Assembly (NCBI GenBank): GCA_004172865.1
Contig: SEBV01000021.1
Coordinates: forward strand, 1 to 41,953
Length of the DNA: 41,953 nt
Reading direction: 5' to 3'
From: Gammaproteobacteria bacterium
Lineage (GTDB): Bacteria > Pseudomonadota > Gammaproteobacteria > Pseudomonadales > Cellvibrionaceae
Part shown: in pieces, positions 7,717 to 15,689 of the stretch
Layout of the letters: each line of letters begins with the position of its first letter
Position numbering within the stretch: position 1 is the stretch's first letter
Made by a program: the position numbers and the translations under genes
The notes under the pieces: generated by a model
Databases searched by the model: none
The model's input: only the letters and a program-made list of their open reading frames with translations
Told to the model about the DNA's origin: nothing

Positions 7717-8526
7717 ATGCGAATTAGAGTTGGCTACGAATTGCTTTACGATTGCCCGCAACCAACGCCCATGTTGCTAACCTTAAATTTGCACTTCTCG
7801 CGGGCGTCTGACGTTTTACTTCCCGATCAAATCGTTACCGAACCTGCATTGCCTATCAGCATGTATCGCGATAGTTTTGGTAATTGGGTTAGTCGTATAG
7901 TTGCGCCACAAGGCCGCTTACGAATTACTGCGAACGCGATTATAAAAGATAGTGGCCTGACTGATCCAATTGATCTCAATGCCATTCAACATGCAGTGGA
8001 AGATTTACCCACCGACACACTGGTATATTTATTAGGTAGTCGTTACTGCGAGACTGATCGTTTAACTGAAATTGCATGGTCGCTATTTGGTAATACACCA
8101 CTCGGTTGGCCGCGTGTACAAGCTATTTGCGATTTTGTGCACAATCACATTACATTTGGGTACCAACATGCGCGCGCAACTAAAACGGCATTTGAAGTAT
8201 TCAATGAACGTGTAGGTGTGTGCCGTGACTTCACGCATCTTGCCGTCACTTTTTGTCGTTGTATGAATATTCCTGCACGTTATTGCACAGGCTATCTCGG
8301 CGATATCGGTGTGCCTGCGTCGCCAAATCCGATGGATTTTTCCGCTTGGCTTGAAGTTTATCTTGGTGGGCGCTGGCATACTTTTGATCCGCGTAATAAT
8401 ATTCCGCGCATTGGTCACATACTAATTGCGCAAGGTAGAGATGCTACTGATGTTCCGCTGACTAATGTTTTTGGTCCAAATACATTAAGTGGTTTTAAAG
8501 TATGGACAGATGAAATTAAAGCTTAA
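7717..8526 (+). CDS. transglutaminase-like cysteine protease family protein
   Basis: The 269-residue protein has a beta-rich N-terminal domain of the bacterial transglutaminase-like type (about 1-100) and a transglutaminase/papain-like core with the nucleophile in GVCRDFTHL (Cys169) and the end of the core at GGRWHTFDPRNN (Asp224). Where many relatives have HAW, carrying the catalytic His, this protein has SAW (Ser209). I do not know whether another His takes over or whether Ser is normal in this subfamily. No signal peptide is seen. AAGGA lies 8 bases before the ATG. The next gene is an N-formylglutamate amidohydrolase relative 23 bases on; such pairs occur with ATP-grasp/alpha-E peptide-forming genes in other bacteria, but those are absent here. 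Substrate unknown. Confidence 0.85.
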   Translation: MRIRVGYELLYDCPQPTPMLLTLNLHFSRASDVLLPDQIVTEPALPISMYRDSFGNWVSRIVAPQGRLRITANAIIKDSGLTDPIDLNAIQHAVEDLPTDTLVYLLGSRYCETDRLTEIAWSLFGNTPLGWPRVQAICDFVHNHITFGYQHARATKTAFEVFNERVGVCRDFTHLAVTFCRCMNIPARYCTGYLGDIGVPASPNPMDFSAWLEVYLGGRWHTFDPRNNIPRIGHILIAQGRDATDVPLTNVFGPNTLSGFKVWTDEIKA

Positions 8527-8549
8527 GAGATTTTTAATGGATTTGATGA

Positions 8550-9350
8550 ATGGCTATTGATTTACATTTTCCGAAAGAGTCCTTACTAGCTGATGATGAG
8601 CCGCCAGCATTTGAAATTGTAAATGCAGATGGTGCGAGTAATCTTGTTTTAGTTTGTGATCATGCGTCCAAACGTGTGCCTCGCTGTTTAAATAATCTTG
8701 GCTTAACCGATGCGCAACTGGATGATCATATCGGTTGGGACCCCGGCGCTGCTAAAGTAGCACGCCTTCTTTCTAATAATCTGGATGCACCTTTATTGCT
8801 AAGCGGTTACTCGCGCTTGGTTATTGATTGCAATCGCCCCACGCAAAGTCCGCAATCTATTCCTGAACAAAGTGCCGGTGTGTTAGTGCCAGCCAATCAA
8901 CACATTACCGAAGCCGAACGAAAGCTTCGCGTTGAAAATTTATTTACGCCTTATCATAATGCGGTTAGTAATCTCCTCGATTCTCGTCAACATCGACCAA
9001 CTATTTTTTTAAGTATTCATAGTTTCACGCCGGTACTGAATAATCAGCAGCGTCCATGGAATATTGGAATTTCTTTTTGGAAAGATAATCGTTTTGCAGA
9101 TTTATTAATAAATGCATTAAAGCAATCTAGCGATATTGTCGTAGGCAACAATGAGCCTTACGCAATCGATGAGGCATTTGATTACGCTGTTCCAGTTCAT
9201 GGTGAAGGCCGCGGATTGCCAAGCGCTATGATAGAGATGCGACAAGATGGAATTCGTACGGATGAAGGTGTTGCAGAATGGGCTCAGCGAATTACAGATG
9301 CTTATCTACAAATTGCATCCGAGGTTCTTAAGCTCGCCTCACATAAATAG
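8550..9350 (+). CDS. N-formylglutamate amidohydrolase family protein
   Basis: The 266-residue protein belongs to the FGase family (COG3931-type). It shows the signatures LVCDHASKRVP near residue 35, HIGWDPGA, SRLVIDCNRP, an SIHSF block and a C-terminal VPVHGEGRGLPSAMIEMRQD. Family members hydrolyse N-formyl-L-glutamate in histidine breakdown, but no hut genes are near. Its partner is the transglutaminase-like gene, so it more likely acts on a glutamyl or peptide amide in that context (inference). It is probably co-transcribed with 7717-8526. The start has a weak ribosome binding site, and other nearby ATGs are out of frame. It ends 6 bases from the convergent PAP2 gene. Confidence 0.88.
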   Translation: MAIDLHFPKESLLADDEPPAFEIVNADGASNLVLVCDHASKRVPRCLNNLGLTDAQLDDHIGWDPGAAKVARLLSNNLDAPLLLSGYSRLVIDCNRPTQSPQSIPEQSAGVLVPANQHITEAERKLRVENLFTPYHNAVSNLLDSRQHRPTIFLSIHSFTPVLNNQQRPWNIGISFWKDNRFADLLINALKQSSDIVVGNNEPYAIDEAFDYAVPVHGEGRGLPSAMIEMRQDGIRTDEGVAEWAQRITDAYLQIASEVLKLASHK

Positions 9351-9356
9351 CTATTT

Positions 9357-10133
9357 TTAACTCTTGTTATAAATTTTCTTAGAAGCGATAAGTCGTTTTA
9401 CATCTTTCAACCACATTGCTAACGCAATTAATCCTACTACTACGATAATTCCTTCATTTACTGTATTGATTGGATCACGAATATCAATCTGGTGAAAAAT
9501 TGCTAAAATGATCAGTGGCAAATAAACGACCAGATTAAAATATTTAATGCCTTGATGTTTCAAATCCAGTTTTTTATATGTGCATAATAAACTTATTGTA
9601 ATTCCTAATGCCGCACCAGCAAATGCATCTGCAGGCCAATGTGCGCCTATAGCAATGCGCGAGACCCCAATCAAAATTGCACAACTAAATAGTGCCCACA
9701 ACTTCCAGCCGTGCAACTCGTACGCCCGAACGATAAATATTGTAGCCATAAATGCACTAGCGGTGTGCCCTGAAGGCATGGCGTAATTATCCAAGCTCAA
9801 TGCTGGGCCGAGCGTAAATGGATTGATTAAATCAGCTGTGTGTTCAGGGCGAATCACTGCGAAAACGCTTTTGCTAAATTTTACAGCATAGTGAATTAAG
9901 ATTGCGCATATCAATGCATTTGTTAATAAGCGTTCTTTGTTGTGTAATAAAATAAAAAACATGCAGCTCAAGAATAAAAAATTAGCCGTATTGGTAATTG
10001 TCACCCATAAGAGTTTCGATGGTAAGGCGTGGTTAATTGCGTTAAAAATATCGTAATGAATGTGTGGGAAGCCGGATAGCAGGACGGCAAGTAAAATAAG
10101 CGGTAAGCAAAGTATGTTTAAAGTTTTGGTCAT
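9357..10133 (-). CDS. PAP2-family membrane phosphatase
   Basis: The 258-residue integral membrane protein has about seven hydrophobic segments and the three phosphatase motifs of the PAP2/undecaprenyl-diphosphatase superfamily: K-x6-RP in KSVFAVIRP, PSGHT, and SR-x5-H-x3-D in SRIAIGAHWPAD. It probably dephosphorylates a lipid phosphate or diphosphate at the outer face of the inner membrane; which one cannot be told. I place the start at the ATG at 10133, because the longer frame begins with an unsupported TTG at 10166. It is convergent with the FGase gene with almost no gap and no visible terminator. Confidence 0.88.
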   Translation of the reverse strand: MTKTLNILCLPLILLAVLLSGFPHIHYDIFNAINHALPSKLLWVTITNTANFLFLSCMFFILLHNKERLLTNALICAILIHYAVKFSKSVFAVIRPEHTADLINPFTLGPALSLDNYAMPSGHTASAFMATIFIVRAYELHGWKLWALFSCAILIGVSRIAIGAHWPADAFAGAALGITISLLCTYKKLDLKHQGIKYFNLVVYLPLIILAIFHQIDIRDPINTVNEGIIVVVGLIALAMWLKDVKRLIASKKIYNKS

Positions 10134-10326
10134 TATTATCCAGCCTTTTCTACTTACGTGGCGCAATTATAACGGTTTAATCATGTGGATAAAATCTAGG
10201 ACTTATTCACATTTATGCTGGACACATTTATCGCATTCACTTAATGTTTAGCCGCTTTGATTAATCTAGCTTGCAGCAAATTTACCGGCTTCTGTAATAC
10301 ATTAATGAACTATTGAGGGAAATCAT

Positions 10327-11808
10327 ATGTTACGTAAATATTTTTCGATGGCGCTATTCGCCGCATCTCTGATTCCGGTTGCAAGCTTTGCGGCTTCCTT
10401 GAAGGAGGATCATCCACTGATTACGAGATATCCCGACGCGAGTATTCGTAATGCATACACAGTTGCCTACGAGACTTACCAAATTCCCACTTCAATTATT
10501 AACGTGTCGACTAAACCCTATAAATATTCCACATTAAATCTTACGGGGGATTTAACACGTCATTTCTATACCATTAAGAATGCCTCTACGCTAAAAGTTT
10601 ATGAAAATTATGCGGCTGCGATAAAAAAGTTAGGATTTAACGTTACCTTTTCATGTCAACTTGATGCGTGTGGAGATGAGAAACAGTCTGCTGAACTCGG
10701 TGCAATAGTATCTGTTGAAAATAGCGTTTATAACGACTATCGCAAGCCCTATTATCTGGTAGCTGAAAAGCAAGGCGCAAACGGTATAAAGACTTATGGC
10801 GCATGGTATATAGGTGGCTATGAAGAGGAAGTGGCAGTACAACAAGTTATTCTTGAGGCAAAACCGCTCGACGCTAACTTAATAAAAGTCGACCCAAGTT
10901 ATAGCAGCAAACCTGTTGCACCTGAGGCTACTGAGAAAGGTAATGCAAGTGATTTGGCGAAAGACCATAAATTATTTGCGCGTTACCCGAATGCGAAATT
11001 AAGAAAATCAATTCATGTGGATACTGAGACTATTGTTATTCCTGCGGCTCCAAATGCAACTGACAAAACCGCATTAAATTTAACCGGTGATTTGTCGCGT
11101 CATTTTTATGAAATTAAAGATGTATCAACTTTAAAGGTATTTGAAAACTACAAGCAAGCTTTAACTAAAACCGGTTTTACTTTCTTGCAGAAGTGTGAAT
11201 TAACCGAGTGTGGCGATGCTTCTGTTGCCGAAAAGTTTGGAGCTAAAATATCAGTAGAGGATTCAGTCTATAATTCGTACCGCAAGCCATATTATGTTCT
11301 CGCTAAAAAAGTTGCTGACACTGGCGATATTTATGTGAGTCTTTTTGTAGGCGGCTTTGAAAACGAAGTTTCTGTGCAGCAGATTATTTTGCAACAAAAA
11401 GGTGTGAAAACCGGATTAATTAAAGTCGATGCAGATGGTTTAAAACAGCAAATTGATGCTGACGGTAAAGCACTTATTTATGGAATTTATTTCGATACCG
11501 GAAAATCAGCAGTTAAACCGGAATCTAAAACAACTCTGGATGCAATCGCGCAGCTGCTTACTAAAAATAAAGATTTGTTGCTTTATGTAGTGGGCCATAC
11601 CGATGATACAGGTGCGGGTGCTGCAAACGTGGAATTGTCTCGCCAACGTGCGGCTGCAGTTGTGAATGAATTGGTGACAACTTATAAAATTCCGGCAGCG
11701 CGTTTACAGGCGCAGGGTGTAGGGCCTTATGCTCCAGAAGGAAATAATACCAGCGATGCCGGCAAACAAAAAAATCGCCGGGTAGAATTAGTAAAACGGT
11801 TGCAGTAA
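10327..11808 (+). CDS. periplasmic protein: tandem DUF4892-like domains plus OmpA peptidoglycan-binding domain
   Basis: The 493-residue precursor starts with a signal peptide (cleavage about residue 22, SFA). Two homologous domains follow, about 28-190 and 213-365. Each opens with DHxL.(T/A)RYP and carries LNLTGDL(T/S)RHFY, a STLKV(Y/F)ENY block, a Cys pair (CQLDACGD / CELTECGD) and a YRKPYY motif. I recognise these as DUF4892-like from memory. The last 120 residues are an OmpA-like domain (YFDTGKSAVKPES, VVGHTDDTG, NRRVEL) expected to bind peptidoglycan. It is probably a cell-envelope protein anchored to the wall. The usual family member has one such domain, so the duplication stands out. 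A bidirectional terminator follows. Confidence 0.85.
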   Translation: MLRKYFSMALFAASLIPVASFAASLKEDHPLITRYPDASIRNAYTVAYETYQIPTSIINVSTKPYKYSTLNLTGDLTRHFYTIKNASTLKVYENYAAAIKKLGFNVTFSCQLDACGDEKQSAELGAIVSVENSVYNDYRKPYYLVAEKQGANGIKTYGAWYIGGYEEEVAVQQVILEAKPLDANLIKVDPSYSSKPVAPEATEKGNASDLAKDHKLFARYPNAKLRKSIHVDTETIVIPAAPNATDKTALNLTGDLSRHFYEIKDVSTLKVFENYKQALTKTGFTFLQKCELTECGDASVAEKFGAKISVEDSVYNSYRKPYYVLAKKVADTGDIYVSLFVGGFENEVSVQQIILQQKGVKTGLIKVDADGLKQQIDADGKALIYGIYFDTGKSAVKPESKTTLDAIAQLLTKNKDLLLYVVGHTDDTGAGAANVELSRQRAAAVVNELVTTYKIPAARLQAQGVGPYAPEGNNTSDAGKQKNRRVELVKRLQ

Positions 11809-11813
11809 GGTTT

Positions 11814-11843
11814 AAAAAAAGGCCTCAGAATTGAGGCCTTTTT
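11814..11843. terminator. bidirectional Rho-independent terminator
   Basis: AAAAAGGCCTCA (11816-11827) pairs with TGAGGCCTTTTT (11832-11843) around a 4-base loop. A-rich and T-rich flanks on both sides serve the plus-strand OmpA-domain gene and the minus-strand aminotransferase gene. Confidence 0.93.
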
Positions 11844-11864
11844 ATCATCTCTATATAAATAATT

Positions 11865-13052
11865 TTATCTTTTTAGCTGTTCTTCAATTATCGCTGCCAA
11901 TTTTTTTAAACCGATTTGCAAATCGTCTTCACTGGCGTGGCTAAAGTTAAGTCGCATAGTACCAAGTTGCGGCGTGCCAGTGGCTGGATAAAATGCTTCA
12001 CCTGGCATAAAGGCTACGCCGTTTGCGAACGCTATTTTCAATAATGGACGAGTATCTATTGCGTCGCGTAATTGCAGCCAGAAAAATAATCCACCCGCTG
12101 GAATTTTCCAATCTGCCAGATGACCAAATGTATCCGTAAGCGCAGCGTGCATTGCATCGCGTTTGTGGCGATAGGTTTTGCGTAAATGAGCGAGGTTGTC
12201 ATTACGTTCTGCACAAGCCAACCAATTCGCAACGCGAATTTGTCCCGGGCGATTGGTGTGTAAATCGCCCGCTTGTTTTAGGCGCAATAGATGTGGAAAT
12301 AATTCCGGCGATGCTGCTAAAAATCCCACACGCCAACCCGGCCATAATGTTTTGGAAAAACTGCCCAAATAAATCCACGGGGCTTTGCGTAACAAACTAC
12401 AAATTGGTGTGCGGTCAACATTGTCGTACATTAATTCGCGGTACGGCTCATCTTCAATCAGTGGCAAATTGTAGCGATCAAGCACCTCGGCAACTGCGCG
12501 GCGATTGGCGGCGCTGTAACAATTTCCGGACGGATTTTGAAAGCTGGGAATCAAATAAATCGCGCGCGGTTTATGGGTTTCAATCATGCGCGCAAGTTGT
12601 GTTGGATCTATACCGTCGTCGGTGAGATCAAGTCCAAAACAATTCGCGCCGAATAATTGAAAGGCTTGCAGTGCGGCGAGATAAGTTGGTGCCTCGCAAA
12701 GCATGGGCGTGCCGGGGTCAACAAACAATTTTGCTGCCAAATCTATACCTTGCTGGGAGCCGGAAAGCACCAGAATCTGCTCGTTGGACACCGGCAATCC
12801 AGATTCCGCCAGCCAATCTGCTAACCGAGCACGTAGCACGGGTTCGCCTTCGCTAGGGCCATATTGTTGCAATGCAGCCGCGCGCCAATCGTGCGTGCAA
12901 GCAGAGTCATGTAAAATCGGCATGGCGTCTGCGCTGGGCAAACCACCCGCAAATGAAATCATCCCCGGAGCTTGCGCCGCCGCGAGAATTTCCCGCACCA
13001 ATGAAGACGTTAGTCGGGATATGCGTTCAGACAATTGCGGCGCGGAGGGCAT
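11865..13052 (-). CDS. PLP-dependent aminotransferase, class I/II (2-aminoadipate transaminase-like)
   Basis: The 395-residue protein is a fold-type I aminotransferase. Its N-terminus (MISFAGGLP near residue 32) and the Schiff-base lysine context GSFSKTLWPGWRVGF match the LysN/MocR-catalytic group, which includes 2-aminoadipate and aromatic aminotransferases. YDxPxYRELMYDN-type residues (EDEPYRELMYDN) and a C-terminal MRLNFSHASEDD agree. It is the stand-alone enzyme without a GntR DNA-binding domain. It is divergent from a MarR gene across 94 bases that contain two operator-like inverted repeats, so it is probably that regulator's target. The true substrate cannot be told from sequence. Confidence 0.9.
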   Translation of the reverse strand: MPSAPQLSERISRLTSSLVREILAAAQAPGMISFAGGLPSADAMPILHDSACTHDWRAAALQQYGPSEGEPVLRARLADWLAESGLPVSNEQILVLSGSQQGIDLAAKLFVDPGTPMLCEAPTYLAALQAFQLFGANCFGLDLTDDGIDPTQLARMIETHKPRAIYLIPSFQNPSGNCYSAANRRAVAEVLDRYNLPLIEDEPYRELMYDNVDRTPICSLLRKAPWIYLGSFSKTLWPGWRVGFLAASPELFPHLLRLKQAGDLHTNRPGQIRVANWLACAERNDNLAHLRKTYRHKRDAMHAALTDTFGHLADWKIPAGGLFFWLQLRDAIDTRPLLKIAFANGVAFMPGEAFYPATGTPQLGTMRLNFSHASEDDLQIGLKKLAAIIEEQLKR

Positions 13053-13098
13053 GATAGTCTCGTTATGTTTAATTCAAGAATATAGCGTGGGCAATGTT

Positions 13099-13115
13099 GG
13101 TCATGTATATTGACC
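13099..13115. promoter_or_regulatory. operator-like inverted repeat between aminotransferase and MarR genes
   Basis: GGTCA (13099-13103), 7 bases, TGACC (13111-13115) is a perfect palindrome of the size bound by MarR dimers. It lies in the divergent intergenic region. The TTGACC half-site recurs at 13151-13156. Confidence 0.5.
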
Positions 13116-13140
13116 CATAATTCACTTTTGGTAGATAAAT

Positions 13141-13155
13141 GTCAATATGGTTGAC
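13141..13155. promoter_or_regulatory. second operator-like repeat over the MarR start codon
   Basis: GTCAA (13141-13145), 5 bases, TTGAC (13151-13155) is a perfect 5-bp palindrome covering the ATG at 13147. With the upstream site it suggests autorepression by the MarR protein. Confidence 0.4.
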
Positions 13156-13608
13156 CAATTAAGCCCTGAGCTTGCCGATGAGCGGCAAGCTGAACTCAAT
13201 AAGGCGCTGGAATTATTCCATTTTGCGTTTCGTGCATTCACGGCCAAACCTGATCAATTGCTTGAAGCTCGCGGTTTACAACGCGTGCACCATCGAATTT
13301 TATATTTTGTTGGCCGCAATCCCGGAATTCGCGTTAGCGGTTTACTAACGATTCTGGGTGTGAGCAAACAAGCGCTACATGCGCCTCTGCGACAATTGCA
13401 GGCGATGCATTTGATTGAGGATTCGCAAGATGCAACCGATAAGCGCGGAAAATGCCTAACGCTCACGCAAGAAGGCGCAAAATTGGAAACCGCATTAAGC
13501 GGCGCACAACGAAAATTATTAGCGCAAGTTTTTGAACAGTCGGGAGATGAAAGTGAAGTTGCCTGGCGGGCTGTTATGGCACAATTGGCGGTGCAGTTGC
13601 CGAAATAA
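13147..13608 (+). CDS. MarR-family transcriptional regulator
   Basis: The 153-residue protein has a winged helix-turn-helix: helices around residues 45-85 (HHRILYFVGRNPGIRVSGLLTILGVSKQALHAPLRQLQAMHLIE), then the wing (DATDKRGKCLTLTQEGAKL), the standard MarR signature. N- and C-terminal helices would form the dimer. It is divergent from the PLP aminotransferase and probably represses it and itself through the palindromes between them. The recQ-like gene begins 51 bases downstream on the same strand and may be co-transcribed. No ligand can be inferred. Confidence 0.9.
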   Translation: MVDQLSPELADERQAELNKALELFHFAFRAFTAKPDQLLEARGLQRVHHRILYFVGRNPGIRVSGLLTILGVSKQALHAPLRQLQAMHLIEDSQDATDKRGKCLTLTQEGAKLETALSGAQRKLLAQVFEQSGDESEVAWRAVMAQLAVQLPK

Positions 13609-13659
13609 ATCTTATGTAATTTATCCATCACGGAAGTGGTTAAACAAGAAGGAAAATAT

Positions 13660-15591
13660 ATGCAATCTCCGCTCACTATTTTACAAAACCAATTTAGGCT
13701 GCCCGGTTTTCGTCCTGGACAAGAAACGGTTATTAATGCGTTACTGGATGGACGCTCCGCACTCTCTGTGTTTCCAACCGGTGGTGGAAAAAGTTTGTGT
13801 TATCAATTGCCAGCGCTGATGTTTGATGGATTAACGCTGGTGGTTTCTCCGTTAATTGCGTTGATGAAAGATCAGGTCGATGCATTGCAGAAATTAAATA
13901 TTTCCGCCGCACGTTTGGATTCTTCGCTGAGCAAAGAAGATACTTTTGCAATTTTCGATGGCATCCAAAACAATTCAATAAAATTATTATATGTGTCGCC
14001 GGAGCGTTTGAAGAATGAGCGTTTTGTTCAGCGCTTGGCGAATTTGAAAATTAGTTTGTTGGCTATCGATGAAGCGCATTGTATTTCTGAATGGGGCCAC
14101 AATTTTCGGCCTGATTATTTAAAGCTTGCTGAGTTGGCGAAAACCTTAAAAGTGGAGCGAGTGCTAGCCTTAACAGCCACCGCAACGCCGAGTGTGGCAG
14201 CAGATATTTGCAAGCAGTTTTCAATTCAGCCCCAAGATCATATTCAAACGAGTTTTGCGCGACCAAATCTTCAATTACGTGTGACGCCATCCTCTGCAGA
14301 TAATCGATTAGATTTATTATTGGCGCGTTTACAAAAGCACCCGCGCGATGCGGCAACTATTGTTTATGTCACTTTGCAAAAAACAGCAGAAGAGGTAGCT
14401 ACTGCAATTAATAATAGTGGTTTAAGCGCAGCGCATTATCACGCTGGTTTAAAAGATGATGAGCGCGATAGCATTCAAAATAATTTTATGAATGGCACAA
14501 CACCGATTGTGGTGGCGACTATCGCATTTGGAATGGGAATTGATAAGAATAATATTCGTGCGGTCTATCATTTTAATTTACCAAAATCGATTGAAAATTA
14601 TGTACAGGCAATTGGGCGCGCTGGTCGCGATGGTTTGCCTTCGCTATGCGAAATGTTTGCGGTTGCTGACGATGTTCGTGTGCTGGAAAATTTTACCTAT
14701 GGCGATACACCAAGCACCGAAAGTATTTATGAACTGGTAAATTATTTGTTGGCGCAGGAACATGAGTTTGATATCTCTACTTACGAATTATCCAACCGAT
14801 TTGATTTACGTCCGTTGGTCTTAAACACCGCGCTAACCTATTTGGAATTGCAAAATATCATCAGCGCGCAAAGTCCTTTTTACACCGAATATAAAATTCA
14901 ATTTCTGCAGGATGTGGAAACACTGCTCGCACAATTTGATCCGGCGCGCGCCGAGTTTTTAACTCGTCTATTTGCTGCAGGCAAAAAAGGTACTAAATGG
15001 CTGACGCTGGATATGATCGGCATCAGCGAGAAATTACAGGAGCCAAAAACGCGAATTACCAAAGCGCTGGATTATTTGGCTGAAAAATCGGCAATCGAAT
15101 TAACCGTCGCGAATTTGCGCCAAACCTATCGCATTCAAAAATTGGCGCTCGATGCTCAAGATTTGCAAAGTTTGTTGGAAACTTTGTATAGATTATTTGC
15201 GGAGCGCGAGGCTCGTGATATAACACGCATCCACAGTATTTTGGCTTACGCGAACAACCCAACTTGTTTAAGCCAGCAACTTATTGAGTATTTTGGCGAA
15301 GCTGCAGCGCCATGCGGGAATTGTAGCCACTGCCGCGGACAGGCGCGCGGTGAGCCGGTTGCACGGGTGGAATCTTTAGTCGTGCCTCAGGTCACAACTG
15401 CTGATCGCGAGCTTATCGCCCAACTCGTCAATGAGGGCCATGCTGCGTTACAGCAATCCAGGCAACTGGCGCGTTTCTTATGCGGTTTGCCAAGCCCGGC
15501 GACCGCGCGATCCAGCTTGAAGCAGCATCGCGCCTTTGGCACCTTGGATAAGCTTGGCTTTCAACAGGTACTTGCGCTGGCAGCTCGATAA
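13660..15591 (+). CDS. RecQ-family ATP-dependent DNA helicase, atypical domain order
   Basis: The 643-residue protein is a superfamily 2 3'-5' DNA helicase of the RecQ type. Visible motifs are: RPGQE (motif 0), Walker A PTGGGKSLCYQLPA with Lys44, a DEAH box in IDEAHCISEWGHNFRPDYL (about 136), motif III TATATPSVAAD, and motif VI QAIGRAGRDGLPS. The zinc-type Cys cluster (CLSQQ.., CGNCSHC) sits near residues 536-558, far later than in E. coli RecQ. About 190 residues of winged-helix-like sequence lie before it, and a short C-terminal segment without a clear HRDC domain follows it. I chose the ATG at 13660 because AAGGA lies 6 bases before it; a GTG at 13636 lacks one. It is a RecQ paralogue rather than orthodox recQ. 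Confidence 0.92.
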   Translation: MQSPLTILQNQFRLPGFRPGQETVINALLDGRSALSVFPTGGGKSLCYQLPALMFDGLTLVVSPLIALMKDQVDALQKLNISAARLDSSLSKEDTFAIFDGIQNNSIKLLYVSPERLKNERFVQRLANLKISLLAIDEAHCISEWGHNFRPDYLKLAELAKTLKVERVLALTATATPSVAADICKQFSIQPQDHIQTSFARPNLQLRVTPSSADNRLDLLLARLQKHPRDAATIVYVTLQKTAEEVATAINNSGLSAAHYHAGLKDDERDSIQNNFMNGTTPIVVATIAFGMGIDKNNIRAVYHFNLPKSIENYVQAIGRAGRDGLPSLCEMFAVADDVRVLENFTYGDTPSTESIYELVNYLLAQEHEFDISTYELSNRFDLRPLVLNTALTYLELQNIISAQSPFYTEYKIQFLQDVETLLAQFDPARAEFLTRLFAAGKKGTKWLTLDMIGISEKLQEPKTRITKALDYLAEKSAIELTVANLRQTYRIQKLALDAQDLQSLLETLYRLFAEREARDITRIHSILAYANNPTCLSQQLIEYFGEAAAPCGNCSHCRGQARGEPVARVESLVVPQVTTADRELIAQLVNEGHAALQQSRQLARFLCGLPSPATARSSLKQHRAFGTLDKLGFQQVLALAAR

Positions 15592-15689
15592 AGACACAGA
15601 AATATTAAAAAGAAAAACGGTGAATGGGGTGGGAAGCTGCCACATATCCATAATTACGATTCAACGCTAATAACACGAAGGTGAAAACC

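Noticed and set aside
7538-7780. 80-codon frame before the transglutaminase gene
   Set aside because: It begins with a TTG, overlaps the next gene by 64 bases and has unlikely composition rich in Cys and Asn.
12152-12625. 157-codon plus-strand frame antisense to the aminotransferase gene
   Set aside because: A mirror of the real gene; many Cys, Trp and His residues and no start signal.
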